Positions 8,630 to 16,305 of a stretch of 64,000 nucleotides of DNA are shown here, one piece after another (within the stretch, counting starts at the first letter, position 1; each line of letters begins with the position of its first letter). A program made the translations under genes and the position numbers. Source of the DNA: Pusillimonas sp044464525. Its GTDB lineage: Bacteria; Pseudomonadota; Gammaproteobacteria; Burkholderiales; Burkholderiaceae_B. The notes beneath the pieces were generated by a model. It made no database searches, was not told where the DNA came from, and worked only from the letters and a program-made list of their open reading frames with translations. The stretch lies in the NCBI RefSeq assembly GCF_044464525.1, contig NZ_JBIQLE010000005.1, positions 1 through 64,000 of the forward strand. The letters run 5' to 3'.

Positions 8630-9601
8630 ATGCAAGCAGTCAAACCAGCCCTCTTCCAACCGGACCGGTTCGCCCATGCTAATTTGTTCGTTGCCGATGT
8701 AGACGAGTCCGTGGACTTTTACCGTGACTTCTGCGGAATCAACGTGGTATTCAGGGAGCCAGGCGTAAAGGCAGGTTTTCTGAGCAACGGAGCTACGCAT
8801 CACGATGTTGGGCTCATGCAAGTCTCCGATAAGCCCCTCATAGGCAAGGACGGCAAAGTACAGAACTCCATGGAGCGTGGGCGCACGCCAGGCTTGAATC
8901 ACATAGCCTTCCATGTAGGCAGCGAACAGTCGCTCGTCGACGCTTATCGCGACGCTGCAGAATATGGCATACGCATCGAAAAGGCGTTGGATCACGGCCT
9001 TTCGCGTAGTCTTTACCTATTCGACCCGGACGGCAACGCAGTCGAATTCTACATCGACATTGTAAATGACTGGCGCCAGTTTTATCGCGACCACCAGAAT
9101 GAGCTCATCAGTATTAATTGGGATCCAGCCGGCGAGCCGCTTGCGCCGCGCATAGAGCCCGAACTCAACATGGATGAACCGGTCGCCGACGCCCCCGTGC
9201 ACGCCCTGGAGATTTGCGGCGCAACCTTGGTTACCAGAGGGTTAACCAAGGCTGTCCAGTTCTATACCGAGGTCGGAGGCCTGCAGTTGCTGGCGCTTAA
9301 TGAAAGTGACGGCGTGGCGCTGCTAGCGTTGCCGGGCAATGATTACCCCAGCCTGGCCTTATGCCAGGCTGGCGCCGACGTCAGCGAGGCTGGCCTACAT
9401 TCAGTCTGGTTTCTTGCTCGCGGAGATTCCCCTGTATTTAACCAGAAGCTCGATCGACCTTCCTATACATACCTGCTTGAGCCTGACCGGCGGTGCTCAG
9501 TTGTCGACCCCAACGGTTTTCATCTAGTGTTCTATCCCGGCACCGACAAGCTGCCAAGGACACCGACTCGACACGAAGTTGTATCTGGCATCACTACCTA
9601 G
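8630..9601 (+). CDS. VOC-superfamily extradiol-type dioxygenase
   Basis: A 323-residue protein with two vicinal-oxygen-chelate domains. The N-terminal domain carries a candidate metal triad: H16 (FAHANLFV), H91 (GLNHIAFHVG) and E139 in DPDGNAVEFY, the pattern of Fe(II)/Mn(II) extradiol dioxygenases and glyoxalases. The C-terminal domain (about 190-310) lacks the first His and the Glu and looks structural, the reverse of the usual BphC layout. AGGAG precedes ATG 8630. Linked to an alpha/beta hydrolase 12 bp downstream, it most likely cleaves a catechol-like ring. A lyase or isomerase role cannot be excluded. Confidence 0.8.
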   Translation: MQAVKPALFQPDRFAHANLFVADVDESVDFYRDFCGINVVFREPGVKAGFLSNGATHHDVGLMQVSDKPLIGKDGKVQNSMERGRTPGLNHIAFHVGSEQSLVDAYRDAAEYGIRIEKALDHGLSRSLYLFDPDGNAVEFYIDIVNDWRQFYRDHQNELISINWDPAGEPLAPRIEPELNMDEPVADAPVHALEICGATLVTRGLTKAVQFYTEVGGLQLLALNESDGVALLALPGNDYPSLALCQAGADVSEAGLHSVWFLARGDSPVFNQKLDRPSYTYLLEPDRRCSVVDPNGFHLVFYPGTDKLPRTPTRHEVVSGITT

Positions 9602-9613
9602 GAAGCATTTGCC

Positions 9614-10444
9614 ATGCAGATCCGTTACATACAGGCAGGTGGGGTTCGTACACGCGTGTGCGAAATTGGTAGCGGCACACCCCTGATGCTTTTGCATCCT
9701 ATTGGATTTTCCGCCGATGTATGGTTGCATAATTTCACAGCACTTGGCGCGCAGGCTTCGGTTTGCGCGCCAGACCTGTTAGGGCATGGATACACTGATT
9801 TTCATGACGCGCAGGGCCGTCTTTACATCGGAGCGATGCTTGAACACCTGACGGACCTCTGCGACACACTGGGCTGGGATCACTTCGACCTCATAGGCAG
9901 TTCGTTTGGAGCCCAACTTGCGGCATTGATGGCGTTGCGCATGCCGCATCGAGTGCGCCGCCTCGTTATTGTGGGCAGTGCCACCACCGTGCAAACTCCC
10001 GAAGAGGTTTCGGCTACCCTGCGCCGAACATTAGCTAATGGCGGTAGCGCATTCGATAAACCCACGTGGGAAAGCTGCCAGCAACGCCTGGCAAATCTGT
10101 GCTATTCCGACCACGTGGACGGATCCGAACTGATGCTCAGCCAGCTAACTGCTTACGCGCGGGAGGGAGCAGCAGACGCATACAAGGCGTTGTTAAGCTC
10201 ACTGTTGAACCCCGCGACTTCGGAACCCTTCTACGTATACGACAAACTAGGACATATTGAAGCAGCCACACTCTTGATCTGGGGTAAGCAAGATCCGCGC
10301 GCCAGTTACGAGCGTGCACGAGAAGCCGTAACGACATTCCGTAAGGCCCAACTCGAGGCGCTGGATGAATGCGGACACCTGCCCTTTCTGGAACACCCAC
10401 GGCGTTTCAATGAGCTGGTATGCCAATTTTTGGCAAAGGCTTGA
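9614..10444 (+). CDS. Alpha/beta-fold hydrolase (meta-cleavage C-C hydrolase type)
   Basis: A 276-residue hydrolase. The nucleophile elbow is GSSFG with S97, the acid is D227 in GKQDPR, and the base is H255 in CGHLPFLEHP. The oxyanion region is LLHPIGFS near residue 27. This triad is shared by BphD/MhpC C-C hydrolases and by enol-lactonases such as PcaD. Its position directly after a ring-cleaving dioxygenase favours hydrolysis of the ring-fission product. It is the last gene of the importer operon and convergent with the GntR gene (40 bp gap). Confidence 0.85.
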   Translation: MQIRYIQAGGVRTRVCEIGSGTPLMLLHPIGFSADVWLHNFTALGAQASVCAPDLLGHGYTDFHDAQGRLYIGAMLEHLTDLCDTLGWDHFDLIGSSFGAQLAALMALRMPHRVRRLVIVGSATTVQTPEEVSATLRRTLANGGSAFDKPTWESCQQRLANLCYSDHVDGSELMLSQLTAYAREGAADAYKALLSSLLNPATSEPFYVYDKLGHIEAATLLIWGKQDPRASYERAREAVTTFRKAQLEALDECGHLPFLEHPRRFNELVCQFLAKA

Positions 10445-10484
10445 CGCAGTTCATTCTGTGATGCGGCCGATGCTGCGCTGCCTT

Positions 10485-11138
10485 TCAGTTCTTAAGTAGT
10501 GGCAATACTGCTTCGACCGTAGCCTTCAAGTGACTGCGCGTGATGTCGGCCGCACGCTCGGCGTCGCGCTTTCTAAGCGCTCCAAGTAAATCACTAAACT
10601 GGTTGCGATGGAACGGACGCTTGGTAGCACCGATCAGTAAATTCACGTAGGGCTCAGCGCGACGCGTCAACGAGCGAATGATTTCCAGCAAGTGAATTTT
10701 TCCGCTGGCGCTATAGAACAGCTCACGAAACTGGCGATTCAAGTTGATCAGGTCGGCACGCCGATCCGATTCGTCCATCGACTGCACGATTTTTTCTACT
10801 TCAACGAGCTGCTCAGCAGTGATGGCCAGAGCGGCATGATAGGCCGCATGGCTTTCGAGCAGGATGCGGATCTCGTAGATTTCTTCTAGTTCCGCGCGAG
10901 TGGGCTTGTATACCACCGCGCCCCGATGCGGCTGGTTAATTACCAACCCTTCGGCCTGAAGAGTGATGATTGCTTCGCGCAAGGGCGTTCTAGATACGCC
11001 AAGACGGGCCGACAACTCATCTTGGCGTAACGGCTCGCCGACACCTAGGTCGCCGTTAAGAATGAGCTGCCGCAGGCGATCAGTTGTAATCGCTGTTACG
11101 GTCTGGGGCTTGGCTGGCTGCATGAAATGTGATGACAT
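10485..11138 (-). CDS. GntR-family regulator, FCD (FadR) subfamily
   Basis: A 217-residue regulator. The N-terminal winged helix has the GntR signature RQDELSARLGVSRTPLREAI (about residues 38-57). The C-terminal all-helical FCD domain follows from about residue 80. The usual FCD metal motif DxxFH reads LNRQFRELF here, so metal binding may be lost. The start is ATG 11138, only a weak GAAG upstream, 10 bp after the ferredoxin stop, so it is the last gene of the minus-strand operon. It is the natural candidate to bind the TTGT..ACAA sites at 4500 and 4911. Confidence 0.9.
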   Translation of the reverse strand: MSSHFMQPAKPQTVTAITTDRLRQLILNGDLGVGEPLRQDELSARLGVSRTPLREAIITLQAEGLVINQPHRGAVVYKPTRAELEEIYEIRILLESHAAYHAALAITAEQLVEVEKIVQSMDESDRRADLINLNRQFRELFYSASGKIHLLEIIRSLTRRAEPYVNLLIGATKRPFHRNQFSDLLGALRKRDAERAADITRSHLKATVEAVLPLLKN

Positions 11139-11148
11139 GTCGTTTTCT

Positions 11149-11469
11149 TCAGATCTGCGCTTCCGGTAGTCGTATGATAAGCCCATCGAGAGCATCATCC
11201 ACGACAATCTGGCAGCATAACCGGCTGTTATTTTTAGGAGCCACGGCGCATGGAATCATCTCCAACTCTGTTTCAGAGGCTGGAGGTATTCTATCCAACC
11301 AAGCAGAGTCTACGTAGCCATGACAGGTAGCGCAACTGAGGGCGCCTCCGCAATCGCCCACGATGCCTTCCACCATATTATCCACTGCCAATTGCATTAC
11401 CGTAGTTCCAGCGCGTCCTTCCACCAGTGTGGAGGAACCGTCGTGATGCACGAACACTACTTTGGGCAT
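11149..11469 (-). CDS. [2Fe-2S] ferredoxin, putidaredoxin/adrenodoxin type
   Basis: A 106-residue ferredoxin. Cluster ligands are C40, C46 and C49 (CGGALSCATC) and C86 near the C-terminus (LCCQ); this C-x5-C-x2-C...C spacing is that of putidaredoxin. It carries electrons one at a time from a flavin reductase to an oxygenase. The start is ATG 11469 (MPKVVFV) with GAGG upstream; the longer ORF start would add 16 residues overlapping the preceding gene. Probable partners are the reductase at 3018-4241 and the Rieske oxygenase at 16306-17517. Confidence 0.92.
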   Translation of the reverse strand: MPKVVFVHHDGSSTLVEGRAGTTVMQLAVDNMVEGIVGDCGGALSCATCHGYVDSAWLDRIPPASETELEMIPCAVAPKNNSRLCCQIVVDDALDGLIIRLPEAQI

Positions 11470-11485
11470 GGTTGTTGGCCTCGAG

Positions 11486-12427
11486 TTAAGGAGCCGGCGC
11501 GGCAATAATGATGTCAAGGTCCTCCAGATCCTGCGTGGTCAATTGCCATTGCGAGGCGGCGACGTTTTGCTGCACTTGCTCGGCGCGGGTAGCGCCAAAT
11601 AGCACGCTAGCCACACCGGGGCGATCAACCACCCAAGACATCGCTAATTCGAGCAGGCTGTGGCCGCGCTCTTGTGCATAGGTGTCCAACCGTTCCACCA
11701 ATTCAAAGTTTGCGGGTGTCATGACCTGGCTAAATGCGGGGAGTACTGCTAAACGCGAATTGGGGGGAAGAGACTGCTCACGCCGATATTTACCGGTCAA
11801 TAAGCCCGAAGCCAGCGGAAAATACGGAATAATTCCAGTACCGAAATGCAGTGCCGCTGGCACGAGCTCACGCTCGATGTCCCTTGCCAGCAAACTCCAT
11901 TCAGCTTGAGCTGCGATGAAGCGGCTACCTCTGTGACTCCGGGCCAAATGATCCGCGTCCGCCAACTGCCAAGCGCTGAAATTGGAGCAGCCGATATAGC
12001 GCACTTTACCTTGATTTACCAAACAGTCTAGCGCGTCCAAGGTCTCGTCGACGGGTGTCTGCGGATCAGGCTTATGTAAGAACAATAGATCTATATAATC
12101 AGTGCCCAAGCGACGAAGACTGGCCTCACACGCCCGGATGACGTGGCTACGCGAACCACCTCGCGGAGCTTGGCCTTCCTTCACAATGCCCAGCTTGGTA
12201 GCAATGATCGCCTGGTCTCGCCGGTTGCCTAACGCCTGCCCCAGCATACGTTCCGACTCTCCGCCACTATAGATATCAGCGGTATCAAACAGTGTGATAC
12301 CGTGCTCCAGCGCGGCCGCAACCACAGCGTCGGCATCGGCTTGTTCTATACGCATGCCGAAATTGTTGCACCCCAACCCCAACGACGACACTGCCAAGCC
12401 ACTGCGTCCTACGCTTCGGTATTCCAT
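11486..12427 (-). CDS. Aldo/keto reductase
   Basis: A 313-residue NADPH-dependent oxidoreductase. The catalytic tetrad is visible: D48 and Y53 (FDTADIYSGG), K78 (IIATKLGI) and H118 (DLLFLHKP). The start is ATG 12427, preceded by GGAGGG; the ORF extends further upstream but overlaps the amidohydrolase. It lies 14 bp after that amidohydrolase and 16 bp before the ferredoxin, so the four minus-strand genes are probably co-transcribed. A role in reducing an aldehyde or keto intermediate of the pathway is inference. Confidence 0.9.
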   Translation of the reverse strand: MEYRSVGRSGLAVSSLGLGCNNFGMRIEQADADAVVAAALEHGITLFDTADIYSGGESERMLGQALGNRRDQAIIATKLGIVKEGQAPRGGSRSHVIRACEASLRRLGTDYIDLLFLHKPDPQTPVDETLDALDCLVNQGKVRYIGCSNFSAWQLADADHLARSHRGSRFIAAQAEWSLLARDIERELVPAALHFGTGIIPYFPLASGLLTGKYRREQSLPPNSRLAVLPAFSQVMTPANFELVERLDTYAQERGHSLLELAMSWVVDRPGVASVLFGATRAEQVQQNVAASQWQLTTQDLEDLDIIIAAPAP

Positions 12428-12441
12428 GTAACCCTCCCTTT

Positions 12442-13551
12442 TTAGATCAATGTCACTTGATCGGCACGCAGAACAGCCAGCACATGGCCCTTCAACGTCA
12501 GACCTTCGAAAGGTGCTCGATCTGGAGTCTGCCAGGGCCAAGCGCGCACCTGCTCTTCGTGCGTAGGATCAACCAGCAACAAGTCTTGCGGGGCGGGCAT
12601 GCCAAAGATATGGGCGGGCGCTGTGGTTGCTTTTTGCCAAATCGACTCTAGATCCCAGCCGTGCTGCTCGCAGAGCGTTAATAAAGCAGGCAAAAAGTGC
12701 TGTTGAGTCTGCAGCCCTGGACTAATTGGCGGGCCGGCGTAATGCGGAGAAACGTGGTCGCTAGCGATAACATCCACGCGATCAGGAAAAGCGGAAACTA
12801 GACTTAAGCGAGCCTGTTCACTTGGCGGAGACGGCAGTACCGTCAGATTCTCATGCTTCCCCTTGGCCAACTCAAGCATGAAGTGCGGACTGCTCTGAAT
12901 GGTAGCTTCAGGGGCGCGGCGCATGATATCTACCACGGGGGCTGACGTGGCGTGGCGCAGATGCAGGGGGCGCTCGCCAGCGTGTGCAACGACGCGCTCC
13001 AAATCTGCATCGTTGACGCACCACACCATCGGCTTGATGCCATGTTCCCATGCTGCATCGAGATTACGCTCGAGGTGAGGGTCAGCCGAATAAAACTTGC
13101 ACACGCGCGGCATACTCTGGGGCCATGTGCGAATTTGGCGAGCCAGCCACGATCCGAAACCAGCGCTGTCCTCATGCGGCCAAACCGACAGCAAAGGGAC
13201 AATGCGCACAAGTGCCTCACTCCCCATGTCTTCAGCCAATGCCCCAAGATCGGATTTCGCTACAAGTTGCCAGGCAACCGCAATATTTGTTTGACTGACA
13301 CCGCCTGCGAGGGCACGTAACGCGTCGCTTCGGCGCACGCCAAATTGCACATGCGGCGCATGTGCGTCGGCATCGTACAACGCTGGAAGCAACCACCATT
13401 CGCTGCCATCAATATCTCGGCCCTGCTCAGGCGGCCAGTTGGGCGCATGCTGCGCCGGCATACCCGCCGACCAGCGCAGCGAAACTCGTTTTTGAGTCCG
13501 TCTATCCAACACGTCGTGGACGGTTGTCGTGAGGGGTGTAGGCGCAGACAT
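12442..13551 (-). CDS. Dihydroorotase-like amidohydrolase with incomplete metal site
   Basis: A 369-residue cyclic-amidohydrolase-like protein. Landmarks of the DHOase fold are K152 (VCKFYSAD, the position of the carbamylated lysine), H200 (LHLRHATS), D265 (ASDHVSPH) and the C-terminal PAHIFGMP. Two usual ligands are missing: the first His of HxH is D62 (YDADAH), and the segment after the lysine reads MVWCVND where a His is expected. The enzyme may be mononuclear, altered in chemistry, or non-catalytic. The start is ATG 13551 with AGGAG upstream. It is the first gene of the minus-strand operon. Confidence 0.75.
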   Translation of the reverse strand: MSAPTPLTTTVHDVLDRRTQKRVSLRWSAGMPAQHAPNWPPEQGRDIDGSEWWLLPALYDADAHAPHVQFGVRRSDALRALAGGVSQTNIAVAWQLVAKSDLGALAEDMGSEALVRIVPLLSVWPHEDSAGFGSWLARQIRTWPQSMPRVCKFYSADPHLERNLDAAWEHGIKPMVWCVNDADLERVVAHAGERPLHLRHATSAPVVDIMRRAPEATIQSSPHFMLELAKGKHENLTVLPSPPSEQARLSLVSAFPDRVDVIASDHVSPHYAGPPISPGLQTQQHFLPALLTLCEQHGWDLESIWQKATTAPAHIFGMPAPQDLLLVDPTHEEQVRAWPWQTPDRAPFEGLTLKGHVLAVLRADQVTLI

Positions 13552-13649
13552 ACGATCTCCTTTTATCGTTGACAAGGTTTCTTCGCTCGTCTAAGCTGTA
13601 TTTTATCCAATATCCAATCTAAAATCCAATTTTATTTCCCGTCACTATT
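13552..13649. promoter_or_regulatory. Divergent promoter region with degenerate operator half-site
   Basis: A 98-bp AT-rich gap between two divergent catabolic operons. CCAATATCCAAT at 13607-13618 reads ATTGGATATTGG on the minus strand and shares TTGGATATTG with the two operator-like sites upstream of the importer; the right half is poor. It may be a weak third site for the same regulator. Confidence 0.3.
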
Positions 13650-14630
13650 ATGAACAACGACTTGACGCGTTTAACGGCACGGCTGGAGACCCTGGAAGCT
13701 CAGGATGCGGTACGACGGCTACAGGCCGAGTACATGCAGGCCTGCGACGATAAGCGGGGGCGTGCTGTAGCCGACCTCTTCTGGGCGGATGGTATCTGGG
13801 AAGGAACAGGGGGATCGCGAGCGGGCAAAGTGCGCGGGATGGAGGCCATTGCCGCCATGTTCGAGTCGAGTCCGAGCGTACTGACGTTCACTGTGCACTA
13901 TCTAACCAACGAGTCGATAACCGTTGAAGGTGACCGCGCAACAGGCCGTTGGAAACTATTCGAGCCCTGTACCTACCAAAACATCCAAGCCTTATGGATG
14001 GGAGGCCGCTACGAGAATATCTTCGAGCGCCGCAATGGAGTCTGGAAAATCCTGCATTTAAAGCTAGACGTCGAGTTCCGGACACCCTATGAGCGAGGCT
14101 GGCTTCAGCAACGGCATGCTGTGTTAACTCCCACCGCGTCGGAACCACCTGCGCAAACGGTCGATGCGGTGGCCTGCCGCGCTATTGACCACATCTCATT
14201 GACCGTTCCAAGCCTACGCCAGGCGACCGATTTCTTTGTTTCTGTGTTTGGCGCCGATCTTCTGTATCGACGTGAAGCGGCGGGAAACGGCTCGGAAGCT
14301 TTTGCGCTTAGTTTCGGCGTAGACCCGCGGGCAGGCTTCAAATTGGCCAAGCTTGTACTAGCGGGAGTCGCACTAGAGCTTTTTGAATACTACGGCCCCG
14401 ACCTACGCTCCCGTATGTCACGCAATTGCGATCCTGGAGGCAGCCATTTCTGCATTGAGGTATTCGACATGGATGCAGCGATAGCTCGCTTAGCGGTCGA
14501 GCCTGATGTACGCCTGTTAGGCGAGCCCTCGGTGCTTCCGGAAGAACATCCACTGGCAGGACGTCGTTGGATTTACTTTCTCACGCCGTGGGGCCAGCAG
14601 CTTGAACTCGTATGCGACCGCGATCGATAG
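13650..14630 (+). CDS. Fusion protein: NTF2/SnoaL-like domain + VOC domain
   Basis: A 326-residue protein. Residues 1-150 form a SnoaL/NTF2-like cone fold of the type found in the small subunits of ring-hydroxylating enzymes and in dehydratases (RRLQAEYMQACDDKR, DGIWEG, and a VHYLTNESI strand). After a linker (about 155-172), residues 175-322 are a VOC domain (DHISLTVPSLRQATDFF, CIEVFDMDAAI, FLTPWGQQLELV). The candidate VOC metal ligands are only partly visible. It is the first gene of the operon with the deaminase-like amidohydrolase and the Rieske oxygenase. Function unknown; a dehydratase, isomerase or lyase acting on a pathway intermediate is plausible. Confidence 0.75.
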   Translation: MNNDLTRLTARLETLEAQDAVRRLQAEYMQACDDKRGRAVADLFWADGIWEGTGGSRAGKVRGMEAIAAMFESSPSVLTFTVHYLTNESITVEGDRATGRWKLFEPCTYQNIQALWMGGRYENIFERRNGVWKILHLKLDVEFRTPYERGWLQQRHAVLTPTASEPPAQTVDAVACRAIDHISLTVPSLRQATDFFVSVFGADLLYRREAAGNGSEAFALSFGVDPRAGFKLAKLVLAGVALELFEYYGPDLRSRMSRNCDPGGSHFCIEVFDMDAAIARLAVEPDVRLLGEPSVLPEEHPLAGRRWIYFLTPWGQQLELVCDRDR

Positions 14631-14658
14631 CCAGAACCTAGCCACGAAGGAACCGACC

Positions 14659-16209
14659 ATGTCCCGCATACTAATTAAAAATGGCCACATTGTTACCGCC
14701 GACAACGCGGACCGGTGCTTCGCACCAGGGTATGTAGTTATCAAGAATGACCGAATCATAGATGTGGGGCCCTGGCCGCCAAAGCACGACTCGCTTGTCG
14801 AAGCCGATTTCGACGAGGTTATCGACGCCACCGACCGCATCGTGATGCCGGGTTTCATCAATGCCCACATGCACTCCAATGAAAGCTTCGAACAGGGCGC
14901 GTACGACAATCTACCGCTCGAGCTATGGCTCGCGCGTGCCTATCCTCCCTCCGGAGTGCCCGCTCTCGGTCCGGAGGAAAACTATCTGCGCTCAATGATT
15001 GTCGCCATTCAAAGTCTGCGCAGCGGCGTAACGACTATTCAGGACGATGTCATTAATTCTTATGCCAAAGAAGACTTCGTGGATGCCGCGGTGGAAGGTG
15101 CGGTGCGCGCCTATGCAGATGCAGGACTACGCAGCGTTGTGACAGTAAGCTTCATCAATACCAATTTCGCTGATGGCCGGCCGTTCATGCGTGACATTCT
15201 GCCCGCCGATAAATTGGCGCATGTAGACGCATCGCCCGCGCCCGATTATCGAGCGCAAATCGCGCAGTTCAATGATCTGTATGCAAAATGGCAAGGATAC
15301 AAAGGGCGGACAAATATTATTCTTGGGCCCATGAGTCCACAACGCATTACCACGCCGTTCTGGGAAGAAATCAACGACATCTCACGCTCGCGCGGTATCG
15401 CCGTCCATTGCCATGTGGACGAAACACGCAATCAAGCAGTAACTGGGCGGTTATTTTACGGCTCGTCGATGATAGAGCACTTGGCCACCATAGGCGCCCT
15501 GTCGCCCCGCCTAACCATCAACCATGGCATATGGGTGACGGATCGCGACATCGAGTTGCTAGCCGAGCATGGATGCTCCGTGACACACAATCCTCTGTCC
15601 AATATGAAGCTGGGTAGTGGCGTCTGCCCCGTGCGAAAAATGCTTCGCGCAGGTGTAAACGTCGCAATCGGTACCGACGGCACCTCCACCAGCGATACAG
15701 GTGACATGATAGAAGCCATTCGCGCCGCCAGCCTTCTGCATCGCCTAGAGGGCAAACACCATGATGAATGGATAACCGCGCTCGATGTATTCAACATGGT
15801 ATTGCAAGGTGGAGCCCGCAGCACTTTGATGCAGACCGAAATCGGCAGCATAGAGGCAGGCAAGAAGGCCGACATCATTCTTCTGGATCGAAACGACTGG
15901 GGCTTCATACCGTTAGCCGACCCTGTGCGCCAACTGGCGTTTAGCGTCAACTCTGGTGCCGTGCGGACCACTATCGTCGACGGGCAAGTCGTGATGCGGG
16001 ATCGCGAGCTCTGCCACATCGACGAGAATGCGCTCAGAATCCAGGTCAGCGCGTTGGCCGAACGTTACCGAACCGAATACTGGCCCGCTATGCAGCAAGG
16101 CGCGGAAAGCATACTTCCATACCTTGAAGAGATGTTACGCCGCAGCGCAATGTACCCAATGCCGGAGTTTGCAGCCGAACGTAATGCGTATTTGAAACGA
16201 CCCGCCTGA
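14659..16209 (+). CDS. Deaminase-type amidohydrolase (AtzA/TrzN/SAH-deaminase group)
   Basis: A 516-residue TIM-barrel metal hydrolase. Ligands expected for this group are all present: H70 and H72 (NAHMHSN), H252 with catalytic-type E255 in HCHVDET, H289 (INHGIW) and D340 (GTDGTSTSD). Family members remove ammonia, amines or chloride from heterocycles, such as S-adenosylhomocysteine, guanine and triazines. The start is ATG 14659 with AAGGA upstream, 28 bp after the fusion gene. The C-terminal extension beyond residue 440 is longer than usual. It suggests the substrate or an intermediate carries a hydrolysable C-N bond on a heterocycle. Confidence 0.85.
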   Translation: MSRILIKNGHIVTADNADRCFAPGYVVIKNDRIIDVGPWPPKHDSLVEADFDEVIDATDRIVMPGFINAHMHSNESFEQGAYDNLPLELWLARAYPPSGVPALGPEENYLRSMIVAIQSLRSGVTTIQDDVINSYAKEDFVDAAVEGAVRAYADAGLRSVVTVSFINTNFADGRPFMRDILPADKLAHVDASPAPDYRAQIAQFNDLYAKWQGYKGRTNIILGPMSPQRITTPFWEEINDISRSRGIAVHCHVDETRNQAVTGRLFYGSSMIEHLATIGALSPRLTINHGIWVTDRDIELLAEHGCSVTHNPLSNMKLGSGVCPVRKMLRAGVNVAIGTDGTSTSDTGDMIEAIRAASLLHRLEGKHHDEWITALDVFNMVLQGGARSTLMQTEIGSIEAGKKADIILLDRNDWGFIPLADPVRQLAFSVNSGAVRTTIVDGQVVMRDRELCHIDENALRIQVSALAERYRTEYWPAMQQGAESILPYLEEMLRRSAMYPMPEFAAERNAYLKRPA

Positions 16210-16241
16210 CGCGCATCAGCCGCGTCAGGACAAAAAAGAAA

Positions 16242-16284
16242 GCAGCGTATCCAACGCTGCATGAACCCTCGCCGCGATCGCGGC
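16242..16284 (+). promoter_or_regulatory. Two hairpins in the gap before the Rieske gene
   Basis: GCAGCG/CGCTGC arms (16242-16260, loop of seven) are followed by the 14-bp perfect palindrome GCCGCGATCGCGGC (16271-16284). No T-run follows. They occupy the 96-bp gap between the amidohydrolase and Rieske genes and could set the relative mRNA level of the oxygenase by processing or partial termination. Confidence 0.4.
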
Positions 16285-16305
16285 ATTAGATTCAGGAGCA
16301 GGAGC

